The translations under genes and the position numbers were made by a program. 64,000 nucleotides of DNA, taken from Eubacterium sp. (GTDB taxonomy: Bacteria; Bacillota; Clostridia; Lachnospirales; Lachnospiraceae). The stretch is from NCBI GenBank assembly GCA_024698585.1, contig JAILRB010000021.1, positions 62,001 through 126,000 of the forward strand, in the 5' to 3' direction. A model generated the notes under the pieces. It did not search any database and was not told the origin of the DNA. It saw only the letters and a program-made list of their open reading frames with translations. Numbering within the stretch: position 1 is the first letter of the stretch; every line of letters starts with the position of its first letter. Below, piece by piece: positions 27,484 to 36,683 of this stretch.

Positions 27484-29094
27484 TTATTTATCAAGCTGTG
27501 GACCTGCAGGAACAAGTGCTTTACCAGCTTCGTTTCCTGTATACTTCACAAAGTTCTTGTTAAATCTTGTAGCAAGATCTACTGCCTTAGCTTCCCATCC
27601 AGAAGCATCTGCATATGTATCTCTTGGATCAAGGATTGCAGGATCTACACCTGGAAGTTCTGTAGGTACTTCGAAGTTGAAGATTGGAATCTGCTTTGTA
27701 GGTGCATTGTTAATATCACCATTTAAGATTGCATCGATGATTCCACGAGTATCCTTAATAGAGATTCTCTTTCCTGTTCCATTCCATCCTGTATTTACTA
27801 AGTAAGCCTTTGCTCCACTCTTTTCCATCTTCTTAACAAGTTCTTCAGCATACTTTGTTGGGTGTAATTCTAAGAATGCCTGTCCGAAACATGCTGAAAA
27901 TGTTGGAGTAGGTTCTGTGATTCCACGTTCTGTACCTGCAAGTTTTGCAGTAAATCCTGATAAGAAGTAATACTGTGTCTGTTCTGGTGTTAAAACAGAT
28001 ACTGGAGGTAATACTCCGAATGCATCTGCTGATAAGAAGATAACGTTCTTAGCAGCTGGTGCTGAAGATACCGGACGAACAATGTTTTCAATGTGGTTGA
28101 TTGGATAAGAAACACGTGTGTTTTCTGTAACACTCTTATCATCAAAATCAATCTTTCCGTCAGCATCTACAGTAACGTTTTCTAATAAAGCGTTACGCTT
28201 GATTGCGTTATAGATATCCGGTTCAGATTCCTTATCAAGGTTGATAACCTTAGCGTAACATCCACCTTCGAAGTTAAATACGCCATTGTCATCCCAACCA
28301 TGTTCGTCATCACCGATTAATAATCTCTTAGGATCTGTAGAAAGAGTAGTCTTTCCTGTTCCTGATAAGCCGAAGAAGATTGCTGTATTTTCACCGTTTA
28401 AGTCAGTGTTTGCTGAACAGTGCATTGAAGCAATTCCCTTTAATGGAAGGTAGTAGTTCATCATCGAGAACATACCCTTCTTCATTTCTCCACCGTACCA
28501 TGTATTTAAGATAACCTGTTCACGGCTTGTGATGTTAAATACTACTGCTGTTTCTGAATTTAATCCTAATTCTTTATAGTTTTCAACTTTAGCCTTAGAA
28601 GCATTGTATACTACGAAGTCAGGTTCAAAGTTTTCTAATTCTTCATCTGTTGGAACGATGAACATGTTCTTTACGAAATGTGCCTGCCAAGCAACTTCCA
28701 TGATGAAACGAACTGCCATACGTGTATCCTTGTTTGCACCACAAAATGCATCAACAACGTATAACTTCTTATTAGAAAGTTCCTTAATAGCTAATTCCTT
28801 ACATGCTTCCCATGTTTCTTTAGATGCACGGTGGTTATCGTTTGGATATTCTGCGGAATCCCACCATACAGTATTTTCTGAATTTTCGTCCTCAACGATA
28901 AATTTATCTTTAGGAGAACGTCCTGTATAAATACCTGTCATAACGTTTACTGCGTCAAGTTCAGTATTCTGTCCTTTTTCATATCCTGTAAGTTCAGGAT
29001 TTGTCTCGTCTTCAAATAATTTTTCATACGAAGGATTATAAATAATCTCTTCTACATCTGTAATGCCATACTTACTTAAATCAATAGTTGCCAT
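27484..29094 (-). CDS. pckA: Phosphoenolpyruvate carboxykinase (ATP)
   Basis: PckA interconverts oxaloacetate plus ATP and PEP plus CO2; in gut anaerobes it often runs toward oxaloacetate. The 536-aa length and the ATP-type blocks identify it: [16 protein letters not shown] near the N-terminus, the kinase loop [11 protein letters not shown] near residue 245, [22 protein letters not shown], and [16 protein letters not shown]. The catalytic Lys/His/Asp metal site lies in these blocks. It is monocistronic, with a near-perfect promoter and its own terminator. Its codon choice looks stronger than that of its neighbours, fitting a highly expressed gene. Confidence 0.98.
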   Translation of the reverse strand: MATIDLSKYGITDVEEIIYNPSYEKLFEDETNPELTGYEKGQNTELDAVNVMTGIYTGRSPKDKFIVEDENSENTVWWDSAEYPNDNHRASKETWEACKELAIKELSNKKLYVVDAFCGANKDTRMAVRFIMEVAWQAHFVKNMFIVPTDEELENFEPDFVVYNASKAKVENYKELGLNSETAVVFNITSREQVILNTWYGGEMKKGMFSMMNYYLPLKGIASMHCSANTDLNGENTAIFFGLSGTGKTTLSTDPKRLLIGDDEHGWDDNGVFNFEGGCYAKVINLDKESEPDIYNAIKRNALLENVTVDADGKIDFDDKSVTENTRVSYPINHIENIVRPVSSAPAAKNVIFLSADAFGVLPPVSVLTPEQTQYYFLSGFTAKLAGTERGITEPTPTFSACFGQAFLELHPTKYAEELVKKMEKSGAKAYLVNTGWNGTGKRISIKDTRGIIDAILNGDINNAPTKQIPIFNFEVPTELPGVDPAILDPRDTYADASGWEAKAVDLATRFNKNFVKYTGNEAGKALVPAGPQLDK

Positions 29095-29171
29095 TTTTTT
29101 ACCTCTTTCCTTTCAGTATAATAAGCTATTCCTCTATTTCCTCGCATATAAAGGCAATAACTCCACAGTGA

Positions 29172-29200
29172 ATTATATACGAACCATTTTACATTGTCAA
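29172..29200 (-). promoter_or_regulatory. Consensus promoter of pckA
   Basis: TTGACA (29200-29195) and TATAAT (29177-29172), both perfect matches to the housekeeping consensus, with a 17-bp spacer, about 78 nt before the pckA start. Confidence 0.9.
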
Positions 29201-29258
29201 ACCGAACCGCCTTTTAAATTAATTTTTTAATAAAATAAAGTAAAAAAATCTATCATTC

Positions 29259-31133
29259 TTAACCAAACTGTTCTACAAACTCGTCCATCGAAACCGGTCT
29301 GCCAAAATAATACCCCTGAAGATAGTCGCATCCGAAGTCCCGCATGGTATTCGCCATTTCTTCGGTTTCAATTCCTTCTGCGGTCACACTGACATCCATG
29401 CCTTTTAAGATTTTCAATTCACTCGGAAGAAACTCCGTAGGATTATTAAAATGCGCATGAATCACATCCTTATCCAATTTCACATTGGTCAACGGATAAT
29501 TCAAAACACTGATGGCATTGGAATAACCACTTCCATAATCATCCAATGAAAACTGGAATCCCTCCTGAACAAACGATTCCATATTTTCCCGAATCAGTTC
29601 GATATCCATGATATTTCGTTCTGTAATCTCCAGGTGAATTCGATTCGGAGAAAGATTATATTTCGAAAGGATATTTTCATAGTTCATCAGAATGTTCCTA
29701 TTCTTAAATTGGATTGGAGACATATTCACATTAATCCATTCTAAGCCAAGCTTTTTTCCGACTTTACTATAAAAATCACAGGTTTTTTCAAACACTTGAT
29801 ATCCAAGTCTCGTAATACTTCCATTCTTCTCAGCAATCGGAATAAATTCCTTTGGTCTGATCTCCCCAATCACTCCATCATTAATTCTCACTAAGGATTC
29901 TGCACCGACAATCTTAAAATCAGAAGTTCGAACAACCGGTTGCAGGAATACTTCCACGCTATAATCGTCTAATGCCATTTCCAGAGCTACCTTTACTGCC
30001 TCTAAGCGATTGATCTTATCCAACGTTTTTCTTGTAATTTCTATTGTCTCTGTGTTCTGTTCAACCGATTCGTTTAGTGCTTCTTCAATAGCCTGAAAAA
30101 CCACCTCTGGTTTTTCTTTTAACTTCGAATCATATTCGGCAATGCCAATATCGAGAAACATTTCTGTTTTATCCGTAACCCATGCATACTCAAAACGGCT
30201 TCTGATTTTTTCAATCATTTCTTCTGTATTCTGTTTTCTGGTTACAATGGCAAACCGTCCATCGCGAATATAAAAGTTTTGAGATCCACGAAACTCCTTT
30301 TTCATGAAATTTGCAATTTCCACGAGACAATTATCCATATGTCTCGGACCATACATTTCTCTATTCTTCCTATATCCACGGATTGAGAAAGCAATAATTC
30401 TATATTCGGTAAATGTATTCCACTCTTCTAACAATAGTAACAGACTATCATAATGGAAAATACCGGTTTTACTATTCAAATAAAACTCAGGATTTTCAAT
30501 GCCCAGGTAAACAACCAGGATAGAAATCACATAGAAAAAATCCACAACAAGGAATTGAGGATATGTCTTTCGCACGATAAATGCAACCGTTATGATTCCT
30601 ATGTAGAACAATATTACCGCTTTTTTTCGTTTGATTATCTTACCTTTATTCGCCCCTAGTAATAACAGGGACAATGCCTGAAAGAAAAAAGCATAAACAT
30701 ATAAAAGATTATAATATTTTCCGGCTTCATATCCGTGCTCTGTTATCCGGAAAATCAAATGGTTCCAATTCGATGTAACAATTACCCCAAGTACAACAAA
30801 ATGAATCATGAACAATGCAACTGAAGATACGGGCATTGTTCTCGCATTCATTCCCAGCATGGTCATCGTCAACATGAAGAATAAAAATATTCTGGAAAAG
30901 AATAAAAAGAAATAGATACTGTTTGCCGTATACAACATTCCCGTGGAATACTCATAATAATGTTCATCCATTCTTGTAGATGTATAATCTGTTAACATCG
31001 TTAATGCTTCAATCAAAACAATAAACGCAAAGGTATAACGACTCCGAATCGGCAACTTCGGTCTGGTAACATAGAAAATATGGATTACAAATAAAATACA
31101 TACGGATGGTCCTAACAGATGGTAATCCCACAT
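29259..31133 (-). CDS. Membrane c-di-GMP phosphodiesterase (7TM-like sensor, degenerate GGDEF, EAL)
   Basis: The ATG at 31133 has GGGAGGA upstream; a GTG two codons earlier lies too near that site. The 624-aa protein has about seven hydrophobic helices in the first 215 residues, then a GGDEF-like domain whose signature reads RDGRF, so it is not expected to make c-di-GMP. The C-terminal EAL domain appears intact: AESLVRI, INVNMSP, HLEITERN, DDYGSGYSN, VKLDK, TAEGIETEE and LQGYYFGRP supply the metal and catalytic residues. It should hydrolyse c-di-GMP to pGpG in response to a membrane signal. It lies 24 nt after a C39-like peptidase gene in the same direction. Confidence 0.9.
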   Translation of the reverse strand: MWDYHLLGPSVCILFVIHIFYVTRPKLPIRSRYTFAFIVLIEALTMLTDYTSTRMDEHYYEYSTGMLYTANSIYFFLFFSRIFLFFMLTMTMLGMNARTMPVSSVALFMIHFVVLGVIVTSNWNHLIFRITEHGYEAGKYYNLLYVYAFFFQALSLLLLGANKGKIIKRKKAVILFYIGIITVAFIVRKTYPQFLVVDFFYVISILVVYLGIENPEFYLNSKTGIFHYDSLLLLLEEWNTFTEYRIIAFSIRGYRKNREMYGPRHMDNCLVEIANFMKKEFRGSQNFYIRDGRFAIVTRKQNTEEMIEKIRSRFEYAWVTDKTEMFLDIGIAEYDSKLKEKPEVVFQAIEEALNESVEQNTETIEITRKTLDKINRLEAVKVALEMALDDYSVEVFLQPVVRTSDFKIVGAESLVRINDGVIGEIRPKEFIPIAEKNGSITRLGYQVFEKTCDFYSKVGKKLGLEWINVNMSPIQFKNRNILMNYENILSKYNLSPNRIHLEITERNIMDIELIRENMESFVQEGFQFSLDDYGSGYSNAISVLNYPLTNVKLDKDVIHAHFNNPTEFLPSELKILKGMDVSVTAEGIETEEMANTMRDFGCDYLQGYYFGRPVSMDEFVEQFG

Positions 31134-31157
31134 TGGCACGTCCTCCCTTTCACATAA

Positions 31158-31805
31158 TTAATCAGATATCCTTGTGACAGAAACCGGAACCCGCAGTTTA
31201 TGATAATCAATCCCCATAAGAGTTTTCTTCCATCCATCATAAACTAAAACAATCGGATAACGTTTCTTTCCCCAAAACCTTCCCTTCTTCTCATATATCT
31301 CATATCCGGCAATCGTAACCGTATGATCCCTATAGTAACCAAAGGAAATATTCATCAACAATGGATTTTGCATGTCGATTTGTTTCATTATCGTTTTAAA
31401 AATCCTAATACAATACACACTACGGGTTTTTCTACTGGCAATCCCATAAATTTCCGCACAGCGTTTCATCACGGAACTGATTCTACAAAAACCGAGACCT
31501 TTGTTCCGTCGATATCCTTTTCTTACGGCATTCTCCTTCACCAGGTCATATATAATTTCCGAATCGACCATTTCATCACTTCGATTCAAATAATAAGACA
31601 AAATTCTGGTAATTCCGGTTAACACGCAATTATTGGCATCTTCTCCTAAATCCCTCATGGAAAAATCATCCATAATCAGGACTTTTCGTGCTACCAAAGT
31701 TGTGTTTTCCCCATAGTGCTGACTGATATATTTTCTACTGTTTTCAATCCCCCCATAATTCACAAAAAAACGGGACACTTTATTATTTTTTGTCAATAAT
31801 ATCAT
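31158..31805 (-). CDS. Putative papain-like (C39-like) cysteine peptidase
   Basis: I do not know a named homologue. The 215-aa product has a possible Cys-His-Asp triad in the C39/papain order: C60 in ANNCVLTGITRIL, H161 in YYRDHTVTIAGYE, and D190 in LVYDGWKK. The spacing and the phrase that follows the His (hydrophobic strand, GYE) fit C39_2-like domains. There is no signal peptide or membrane helix, so it is probably cytoplasmic, or exported by other means. The start is uncertain: ATG at 31805 has AAAGGGAG only 2-3 nt away, while a TTG three codons later has better spacing. It overlaps the beta-helix acetyltransferase gene by 23 nt and precedes the EAL gene. Confidence 0.6.
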   Translation of the reverse strand: MILLTKNNKVSRFFVNYGGIENSRKYISQHYGENTTLVARKVLIMDDFSMRDLGEDANNCVLTGITRILSYYLNRSDEMVDSEIIYDLVKENAVRKGYRRNKGLGFCRISSVMKRCAEIYGIASRKTRSVYCIRIFKTIMKQIDMQNPLLMNISFGYYRDHTVTIAGYEIYEKKGRFWGKKRYPIVLVYDGWKKTLMGIDYHKLRVPVSVTRISD

Positions 31806-32445
31806 TTCTCCCTTTAAAAATACTGTTTGTCGGAATCACTCCTCGAACACTGGATAACGGATAGATATTCGTATTTCTACCAATGACAGTTCCCGGGTTC
31901 AAAACGGAATTACATCCAACTTCCACATAATCTCCAATCATGGCACCAAATTTTTTCAATCCGGTTTCAATCTGTTCTTCTTCATCCTTTACAACCACTA
32001 AAGTCTTGTCCGATTTCACATTCGACGTGATGGAGCCTGCTCCCATATGGGAATGGGTTCCAAGAATACTGTCTCCCACATAATTATAGTGTGGAACCTG
32101 TACCGTGTTAAACAATACAACATTCTTTAATTCTGTGGAATTTCCAACCACACAGTTCTTTCCTACAATGGCTTTTCCACGAACAAATGCACCCGGTCTT
32201 ACTTCTGTATCTGCGTCAATAATCAATGGACCTGTTAATGTAGCAGTTTTAGCAACAGACACGGATTTATGAATCCAGATATCTTCTGCCGGATGTTCAA
32301 ATTCTTCTGCCGGCAGGGTTGGGCCTAACTTTAAGATAAAGTCTCCAATATCTGCTAATACTTCCCATGGATATGTCTTTCCATCAAATAATTCTGCAGC
32401 GATTGTTTCGCTTAAATCATATAAATCACTAATCTTATAAATCAT
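31783..32445 (-). CDS. Left-handed beta-helix acetyltransferase, GlmU C-domain-like
   Basis: The 220-aa protein has hexapeptide repeats from about residue 60 to 210 and no pyrophosphorylase (Rossmann) domain. Parts match the GlmU acetyltransferase half: HYNYVGDSILG resembles its HLSYVGDS loop with the catalytic His region, and GAGSITSNVKSD resembles GAGTITCNYDG, followed by GAMIGDYVEVGCNSVLNPGTVIG. It lies 263 nt after glmS in the same direction. Glucosamine 1-phosphate N-acetylation or another sugar acetylation is the likely reaction, but the substrate is unproven. It starts behind AGAGGAG. Confidence 0.75.
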   Translation of the reverse strand: MIYKISDLYDLSETIAAELFDGKTYPWEVLADIGDFILKLGPTLPAEEFEHPAEDIWIHKSVSVAKTATLTGPLIIDADTEVRPGAFVRGKAIVGKNCVVGNSTELKNVVLFNTVQVPHYNYVGDSILGTHSHMGAGSITSNVKSDKTLVVVKDEEEQIETGLKKFGAMIGDYVEVGCNSVLNPGTVIGRNTNIYPLSSVRGVIPTNSIFKGRNDIIDKK

Positions 32446-32477
32446 GTTTGCTCCTCTTTCTATTCCTTTGTATTATC

Positions 32478-32603
32478 TTCTTACACAAGTGCAAGAACTT
32501 TTTTTCTACCTTTTTTATAAACGGTGTCCCGTTCTTGCACTTGTGCAAGAACTTTTCTCCTCTTTTTTCTAAACGGTGTCCCGTTCTTGCACTTGTGCAA
32601 GAA
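32478..32603. repeat. Three tandem copies of a 20-bp palindrome with 52-54 bp spacing
   Basis: TTCTTGCACTTGTGCAAGAA occurs at 32532-32551 and 32584-32603, and a variant at 32478-32497. The copies sit in a direct repeat that also includes a T-rich stretch and AAACGGTGTCCCG. Each palindrome could act as a terminator hairpin, as a protein site or as a processed RNA. A 14-bp GC palindrome (32608-32621) follows immediately. Confidence 0.85.
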
Positions 32604-32624
32604 CTACGCGCGCATGCGCGCTAT

Positions 32625-32686
32625 AATCAGAAAAACAAATGAACAATTGCAAATAAATTTGCAATTGTTCTCTTGTTTTTCTGATT
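32625..32686. repeat. 62-bp inverted repeat, probable bidirectional terminator of glmS
   Basis: Two 30-base arms differ at only two inner positions, with a two-base loop. The inner GAACAATTGCAAAT stem is followed by TTGTTTTT on either strand, so transcripts from both sides could end here. It lies 22 nt after the glmS stop. Confidence 0.8.
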
Positions 32687-32708
32687 ACACCGTTTATTGC
32701 CTCCGCGA

Positions 32709-34529
32709 TCATTCTACGGTTACGGATTTTGCAAGGTTTCTTGGTTTATCTACATTCAGTCCTTTTAAGACTGTTGTGTAATATGCAATTAACTGTAATG
32801 GAATTACAGTAAGCATTGGCATCAATACGTCCTCAAGAACAGGGACTTCAATAATTTCATCCATGACACCTTCGCTAAATTCTGTTCCTTCCTTACATAC
32901 TGTAATGGTAAATGCGCCTCTGGATTTTACTTCCACGATGTTACTTACCATTTTTTCCATCAAATCACTCTGAGTAGCCACACCAATAACCGGCATACCT
33001 TCTTCGACCAGTGAAATAGTTCCATGCTTTAATTCTCCGGCAGCATAAGACTCTGAGTGAATATAAGAAATTTCTTTCAGTTTCAGGGAACCTTCCATAC
33101 TTAATGCGTAATCAAGTCCTCTACCAATATATAACAGACTCTGTGCTGTGATCAGTTTTGATGCAACATACTGACATTTATCTTCACATTCCATTGTTTT
33201 TTCAATTAAATCAGGAATGTTTGTAAGTTCTTCTGTAAGTCGTTTACATTCTTCTTCTGAAATGAATCCTTTCGCATAAGCCATTTCGAATGCTAACAGA
33301 TACATTACTGACATCTGAACGGAGAATGCCTTTGTGGATGCTACGGAAATTTCCGGACCTGCATGGGTATAAAGAACCATGTCTGCCTCTCTGGCAATGG
33401 ATGATCCCTTAACATTCACGATAGCAAGAACTTTCGCTCCTCGATCATGTGCCAAATGTAATGCTGCTTTTGTATCTGCTGTTTCACCAGACTGTGAAAT
33501 AACAATTACTAAGTCATCTTTTTCAATGATTGGATCTCTATATCGGAATTCTGAAGCAATATCAACCGTTACTTCGGTACGTGCCAATTTTTCAATGACA
33601 TACTTTCCTACTACTCCGGCATGCATTGCGGTACCACAGGCAACAATGAATAACTTTCTGTAATTCTTTAATGTTTCCGCTGTTAGACCACATTCGGATA
33701 AATCCGGCATTCCATTCACGATTCTTGGTGAAATAGTGGTCTTAACTGCAGTCGGCTGTTCATGAATTTCCTTTAACATAAAGTGTTCATAACCACCTTT
33801 TTCTGCAGCATCCATATCTAAATTAGAAACTTGAACTTCTTTTACAATCTGCTGTTTATGAATATCACAAAACTCTACTCTGTCAGCCTTGATTGTAGCA
33901 ATTTCATTTTCTTCCAGTAAATAATACTTTCTTGTGTACTGAAGAATCGCCGGTACATCAGAAGCGATAAAGTTTTCATTTTCGCCTACTCCGATAATCA
34001 ATGGACTGTCTTTTCTCACGGAAAAGATGCAATCCGGATAATCCTTAAATAATATTCCCAGTGCGTAAGCACCTCGAACATCAGCCAATGTCTTTACAAC
34101 TGCATCAATCGGATCCCCGTTATAATAGTAATCCAATAACTTCGCTACCGTTTCTGTATCTGTTTCACTTTCAAAGCTATATCCCTTACTGATTAAGAAC
34201 TTTTTAATGTCCTTATAGTTTTCAATGATACCATTATGAACAATGGATACTCTCTTGCTTCCATGTGGATGAGAGTTAATGTCAGAAGGTTCTCCGTGTG
34301 TAGCCCATCTGGTATGTCCAATACCACAATGACCAACCGGCTTATGATTTTCTTCTAACTTTGTTCTCAGATTCTTTAACTCACCCTTGGACTTTTCTAC
34401 TGTAATCTGATTCTTCTCAAATACAGCGATTCCAGCAGAGTCATATCCACGATATTCCAGTTTCGATAAGGCGTTTAACAACACCTCTGTGCAGTCTCTT
34501 TCACCTGCATAACCAACAATTCCACACAT
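32709..34529 (-). CDS. glmS: Glutamine-fructose-6-phosphate aminotransferase (isomerizing)
   Basis: GlmS makes glucosamine 6-phosphate from fructose 6-phosphate and glutamine, the entry to UDP-GlcNAc and peptidoglycan. It has 606 aa. Cys2 of MCGIVGYAG is the N-terminal nucleophile of the glutaminase domain (about 1-230, with GHTRWATHGEPS); two SIS isomerase domains follow with FIVACGTAMHAG and VISQSGETADT, and the protein ends LAKSVTVE as usual. It starts behind AAGGAG, 33 nt after topB, so there is no room for a glmS ribozyme. Confidence 0.98.
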   Translation of the reverse strand: MCGIVGYAGERDCTEVLLNALSKLEYRGYDSAGIAVFEKNQITVEKSKGELKNLRTKLEENHKPVGHCGIGHTRWATHGEPSDINSHPHGSKRVSIVHNGIIENYKDIKKFLISKGYSFESETDTETVAKLLDYYYNGDPIDAVVKTLADVRGAYALGILFKDYPDCIFSVRKDSPLIIGVGENENFIASDVPAILQYTRKYYLLEENEIATIKADRVEFCDIHKQQIVKEVQVSNLDMDAAEKGGYEHFMLKEIHEQPTAVKTTISPRIVNGMPDLSECGLTAETLKNYRKLFIVACGTAMHAGVVGKYVIEKLARTEVTVDIASEFRYRDPIIEKDDLVIVISQSGETADTKAALHLAHDRGAKVLAIVNVKGSSIAREADMVLYTHAGPEISVASTKAFSVQMSVMYLLAFEMAYAKGFISEEECKRLTEELTNIPDLIEKTMECEDKCQYVASKLITAQSLLYIGRGLDYALSMEGSLKLKEISYIHSESYAAGELKHGTISLVEEGMPVIGVATQSDLMEKMVSNIVEVKSRGAFTITVCKEGTEFSEGVMDEIIEVPVLEDVLMPMLTVIPLQLIAYYTTVLKGLNVDKPRNLAKSVTVE

Positions 34530-34562
34530 ATAGTCTTTTCTCCTTTTTGATTCCCGATGAAC

Positions 34563-36674
34563 TTATTTTTTCCCCTTTTTCTTTGTGTTATAAAAGGTTG
34601 AAACGTAATTATAATATTGAGTCATCTGCCCAACGTTATTCAGTTTAATTACGTTCTGAAATCTCCCGATAATAAATTCATCTAATTTTTTCATATATTT
34701 TTCGGCGGAAAGCTCCCCTTCCGCAACCTTGGTAAGTCCCATTTCCCAACTGGCTGTCAATTCCGGATTCAATAAGGATTTAATGGACCCGTGTACCACA
34801 CCGAAAATCATTTCTCCCAACTGCGTCGGTGTAACAACCTGTGTTTTCTTACTCAATGAAATATATTTAATGTTCGTCAGCTTTTTAATGATTTCAGCAC
34901 GGGTAGCACTGGTTCCAATTCCCGACCCCTTAATCTGTGCCCGTAAATCTTCATCTTCTATCAGCTGTCCTGCGTTCTCCATAGCAAGAATTAACGAACC
35001 TGATGTATACCGTTTTGGTGGGCTCGTTTCCCCTTCTTTTATGGACAAACTATCAATTACTATTTTAGCACCTTTTCCTATATTATTCAACAAATCAAAG
35101 AATTTCTCGTCCAGTTCCAAAGACTCATTTTCCTCTTGTTCTGCGGACTCTGTCTGCGCTTCAACTGCTTCGTTTTTCACCGCTTCTGTATCGTCGCCCC
35201 CCTTGGAATCTGTCGCCTTCTTTTTTGACTTTGGAACCCCTGCAATTTCCAAATATCCTTTTTGAGCCAAGATTTTGAAATTTGAGCTAAACTGCTCTGT
35301 CGTTGTGGATTCATCTGTAAATGTTGCAGGCATAATTCCTGTCAGCGTAGCCTTTTTATAAATGGCCGGTGGATAGAAAATACTCAAAAATCTTCGGACA
35401 ATCAACATATAAACTTTCTGATTGATTGGCTTTTGCTTCGCCAGTCCGTTCAGTCCCTGCCCCGTCGGGATAATTGCATAGTGGTCTGTGATTTTCTTGT
35501 CATCCACATATTTGGTCTTTTCCAACCCCTTGAAACTCCCCTGTGTAAGAATATTCTTCGCAAACTGTCCACAAGGCTGGTAATACTGTAATCCGGAAAT
35601 GTTTTTATGAATTTCCTTGGAAACCGCGGTAGACAGCACTCTGGCATCTGTTCTTGGGTAAGTGACCAGTTTTGCCTCATATAACTGCTGTACCACATTC
35701 AAAGTTTCATCCGGACTGATTTTAAACATCTTCGAGCAGTCATTCTGTAATTCTGCCAAGTTATATAGCAGTGGTGCCTGTTTTTTTTCATCCTTCATAG
35801 TAATGGATTTCACTGTCAGTTCCATCGGTTGATGAGATTCCAGTGCCTGAATCAAGGCCTGAGCCGTAGTGTTTTCCTTAAATCCATTTTCCTTATACAA
35901 TAATGGAGACTCAAAGAACTTCGAACCTTTTACAGCCTTCCATTCCGTATCTATTTTTCTTCCTTCAATGTCTGTCTGAGCAATCACACGATAAAACGGT
36001 GTCTTCACAAAACCACGGATTTCCCGTTCCCGATTACAAATCATTCCCAAGACGCAGGTCATGACACGACCTACATTGATGGACTTCCATTCTCCTTTTA
36101 AATAATTCTGAATGGAATTCCCATACTTTAATGTCAAAAGTCTCGAGAAATTGATTCCCATCAGATAATCTTCTTTCGCACGCAAATAAGCAGCATCGGA
36201 CAAATGATTATATTCACTTAAATCCTTTGCCTCTTTAATACCTCGAATGATTTCTTCTTCTGTTTGGGAATCGATCCAAACTCGTTTTTCTTTTTTTCCT
36301 GTAACCCCTGCTTCCTGTGCCACCAATCGATAAATGTACTCTCCTTCACGTCCCGAGTCAGTACAGACATAGATTGTGTCCACGTCTTCTCTCGTAAGAA
36401 GTCCTTTTACGATTCCAAACTGTTTTTTCACACCGGGAATCACTTCGTATTTCCACTCTTTCGGAATAAATGGTAAGTCCCTTAAATTCCACTTTTTGTA
36501 TTTTTCATCGTACACTTCCGGATAACTCATGGTAACCAGATGACCGACACACCAGGTCACAATGGCAGTATCCCCTTCCATATATCCGTCTTTTCTCGTC
36601 GTATTCAGTTTTAATGCTTTTGCAAACTCAGCTGCCACGCTGGGCTTTTCTGCAATAAATACTGCTTTTCCCAT
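34563..36674 (-). CDS. topB: DNA topoisomerase III (type IA)
   Basis: The start chosen is the ATG at 36674 behind AGAGGTG; the frame also opens at a GTG two codons earlier. The 703-aa protein begins MGKAVFIAEKPSVAAEFAKAL (Toprim domain, with SGREGEYIYR acidic region) and contains the catalytic Tyr in AKLVTYPRTDARVLS near residue 335. It relaxes and decatenates single-stranded regions in recombination and replication. A Lys- then Glu-rich segment (about residues 475-525) interrupts the C-terminal part, and no Cys zinc-ribbon tail is present. It lies 9 nt after yfbR and before glmS. Confidence 0.95.
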   Translation of the reverse strand: MGKAVFIAEKPSVAAEFAKALKLNTTRKDGYMEGDTAIVTWCVGHLVTMSYPEVYDEKYKKWNLRDLPFIPKEWKYEVIPGVKKQFGIVKGLLTREDVDTIYVCTDSGREGEYIYRLVAQEAGVTGKKEKRVWIDSQTEEEIIRGIKEAKDLSEYNHLSDAAYLRAKEDYLMGINFSRLLTLKYGNSIQNYLKGEWKSINVGRVMTCVLGMICNREREIRGFVKTPFYRVIAQTDIEGRKIDTEWKAVKGSKFFESPLLYKENGFKENTTAQALIQALESHQPMELTVKSITMKDEKKQAPLLYNLAELQNDCSKMFKISPDETLNVVQQLYEAKLVTYPRTDARVLSTAVSKEIHKNISGLQYYQPCGQFAKNILTQGSFKGLEKTKYVDDKKITDHYAIIPTGQGLNGLAKQKPINQKVYMLIVRRFLSIFYPPAIYKKATLTGIMPATFTDESTTTEQFSSNFKILAQKGYLEIAGVPKSKKKATDSKGGDDTEAVKNEAVEAQTESAEQEENESLELDEKFFDLLNNIGKGAKIVIDSLSIKEGETSPPKRYTSGSLILAMENAGQLIEDEDLRAQIKGSGIGTSATRAEIIKKLTNIKYISLSKKTQVVTPTQLGEMIFGVVHGSIKSLLNPELTASWEMGLTKVAEGELSAEKYMKKLDEFIIGRFQNVIKLNNVGQMTQYYNYVSTFYNTKKKGKK

Positions 36675-36683
36675 GGTCACCTC

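Noticed and set aside
32478-32603. CRISPR array
   Set aside because: Three repeats with similar, T-rich intervals rather than unique spacers, and no cas genes in the window.
32448-32781. Small plus-strand open frames through the palindromic repeats (repeated VPFLHLCKNF-like peptide)
   Set aside because: The peptide repeats only because the DNA repeats; no ribosome site, and the second frame runs into the antisense of glmS.
34530-34562. glmS ribozyme before glmS
   Set aside because: Only 33 nt separate topB and glmS, too short for the ribozyme, and no core sequence is present.
34729-35265. 178-aa plus-strand frame opposite topB
   Set aside because: Ser-rich shadow of the topB C-terminal region, including its acidic insert; no ribosome site.
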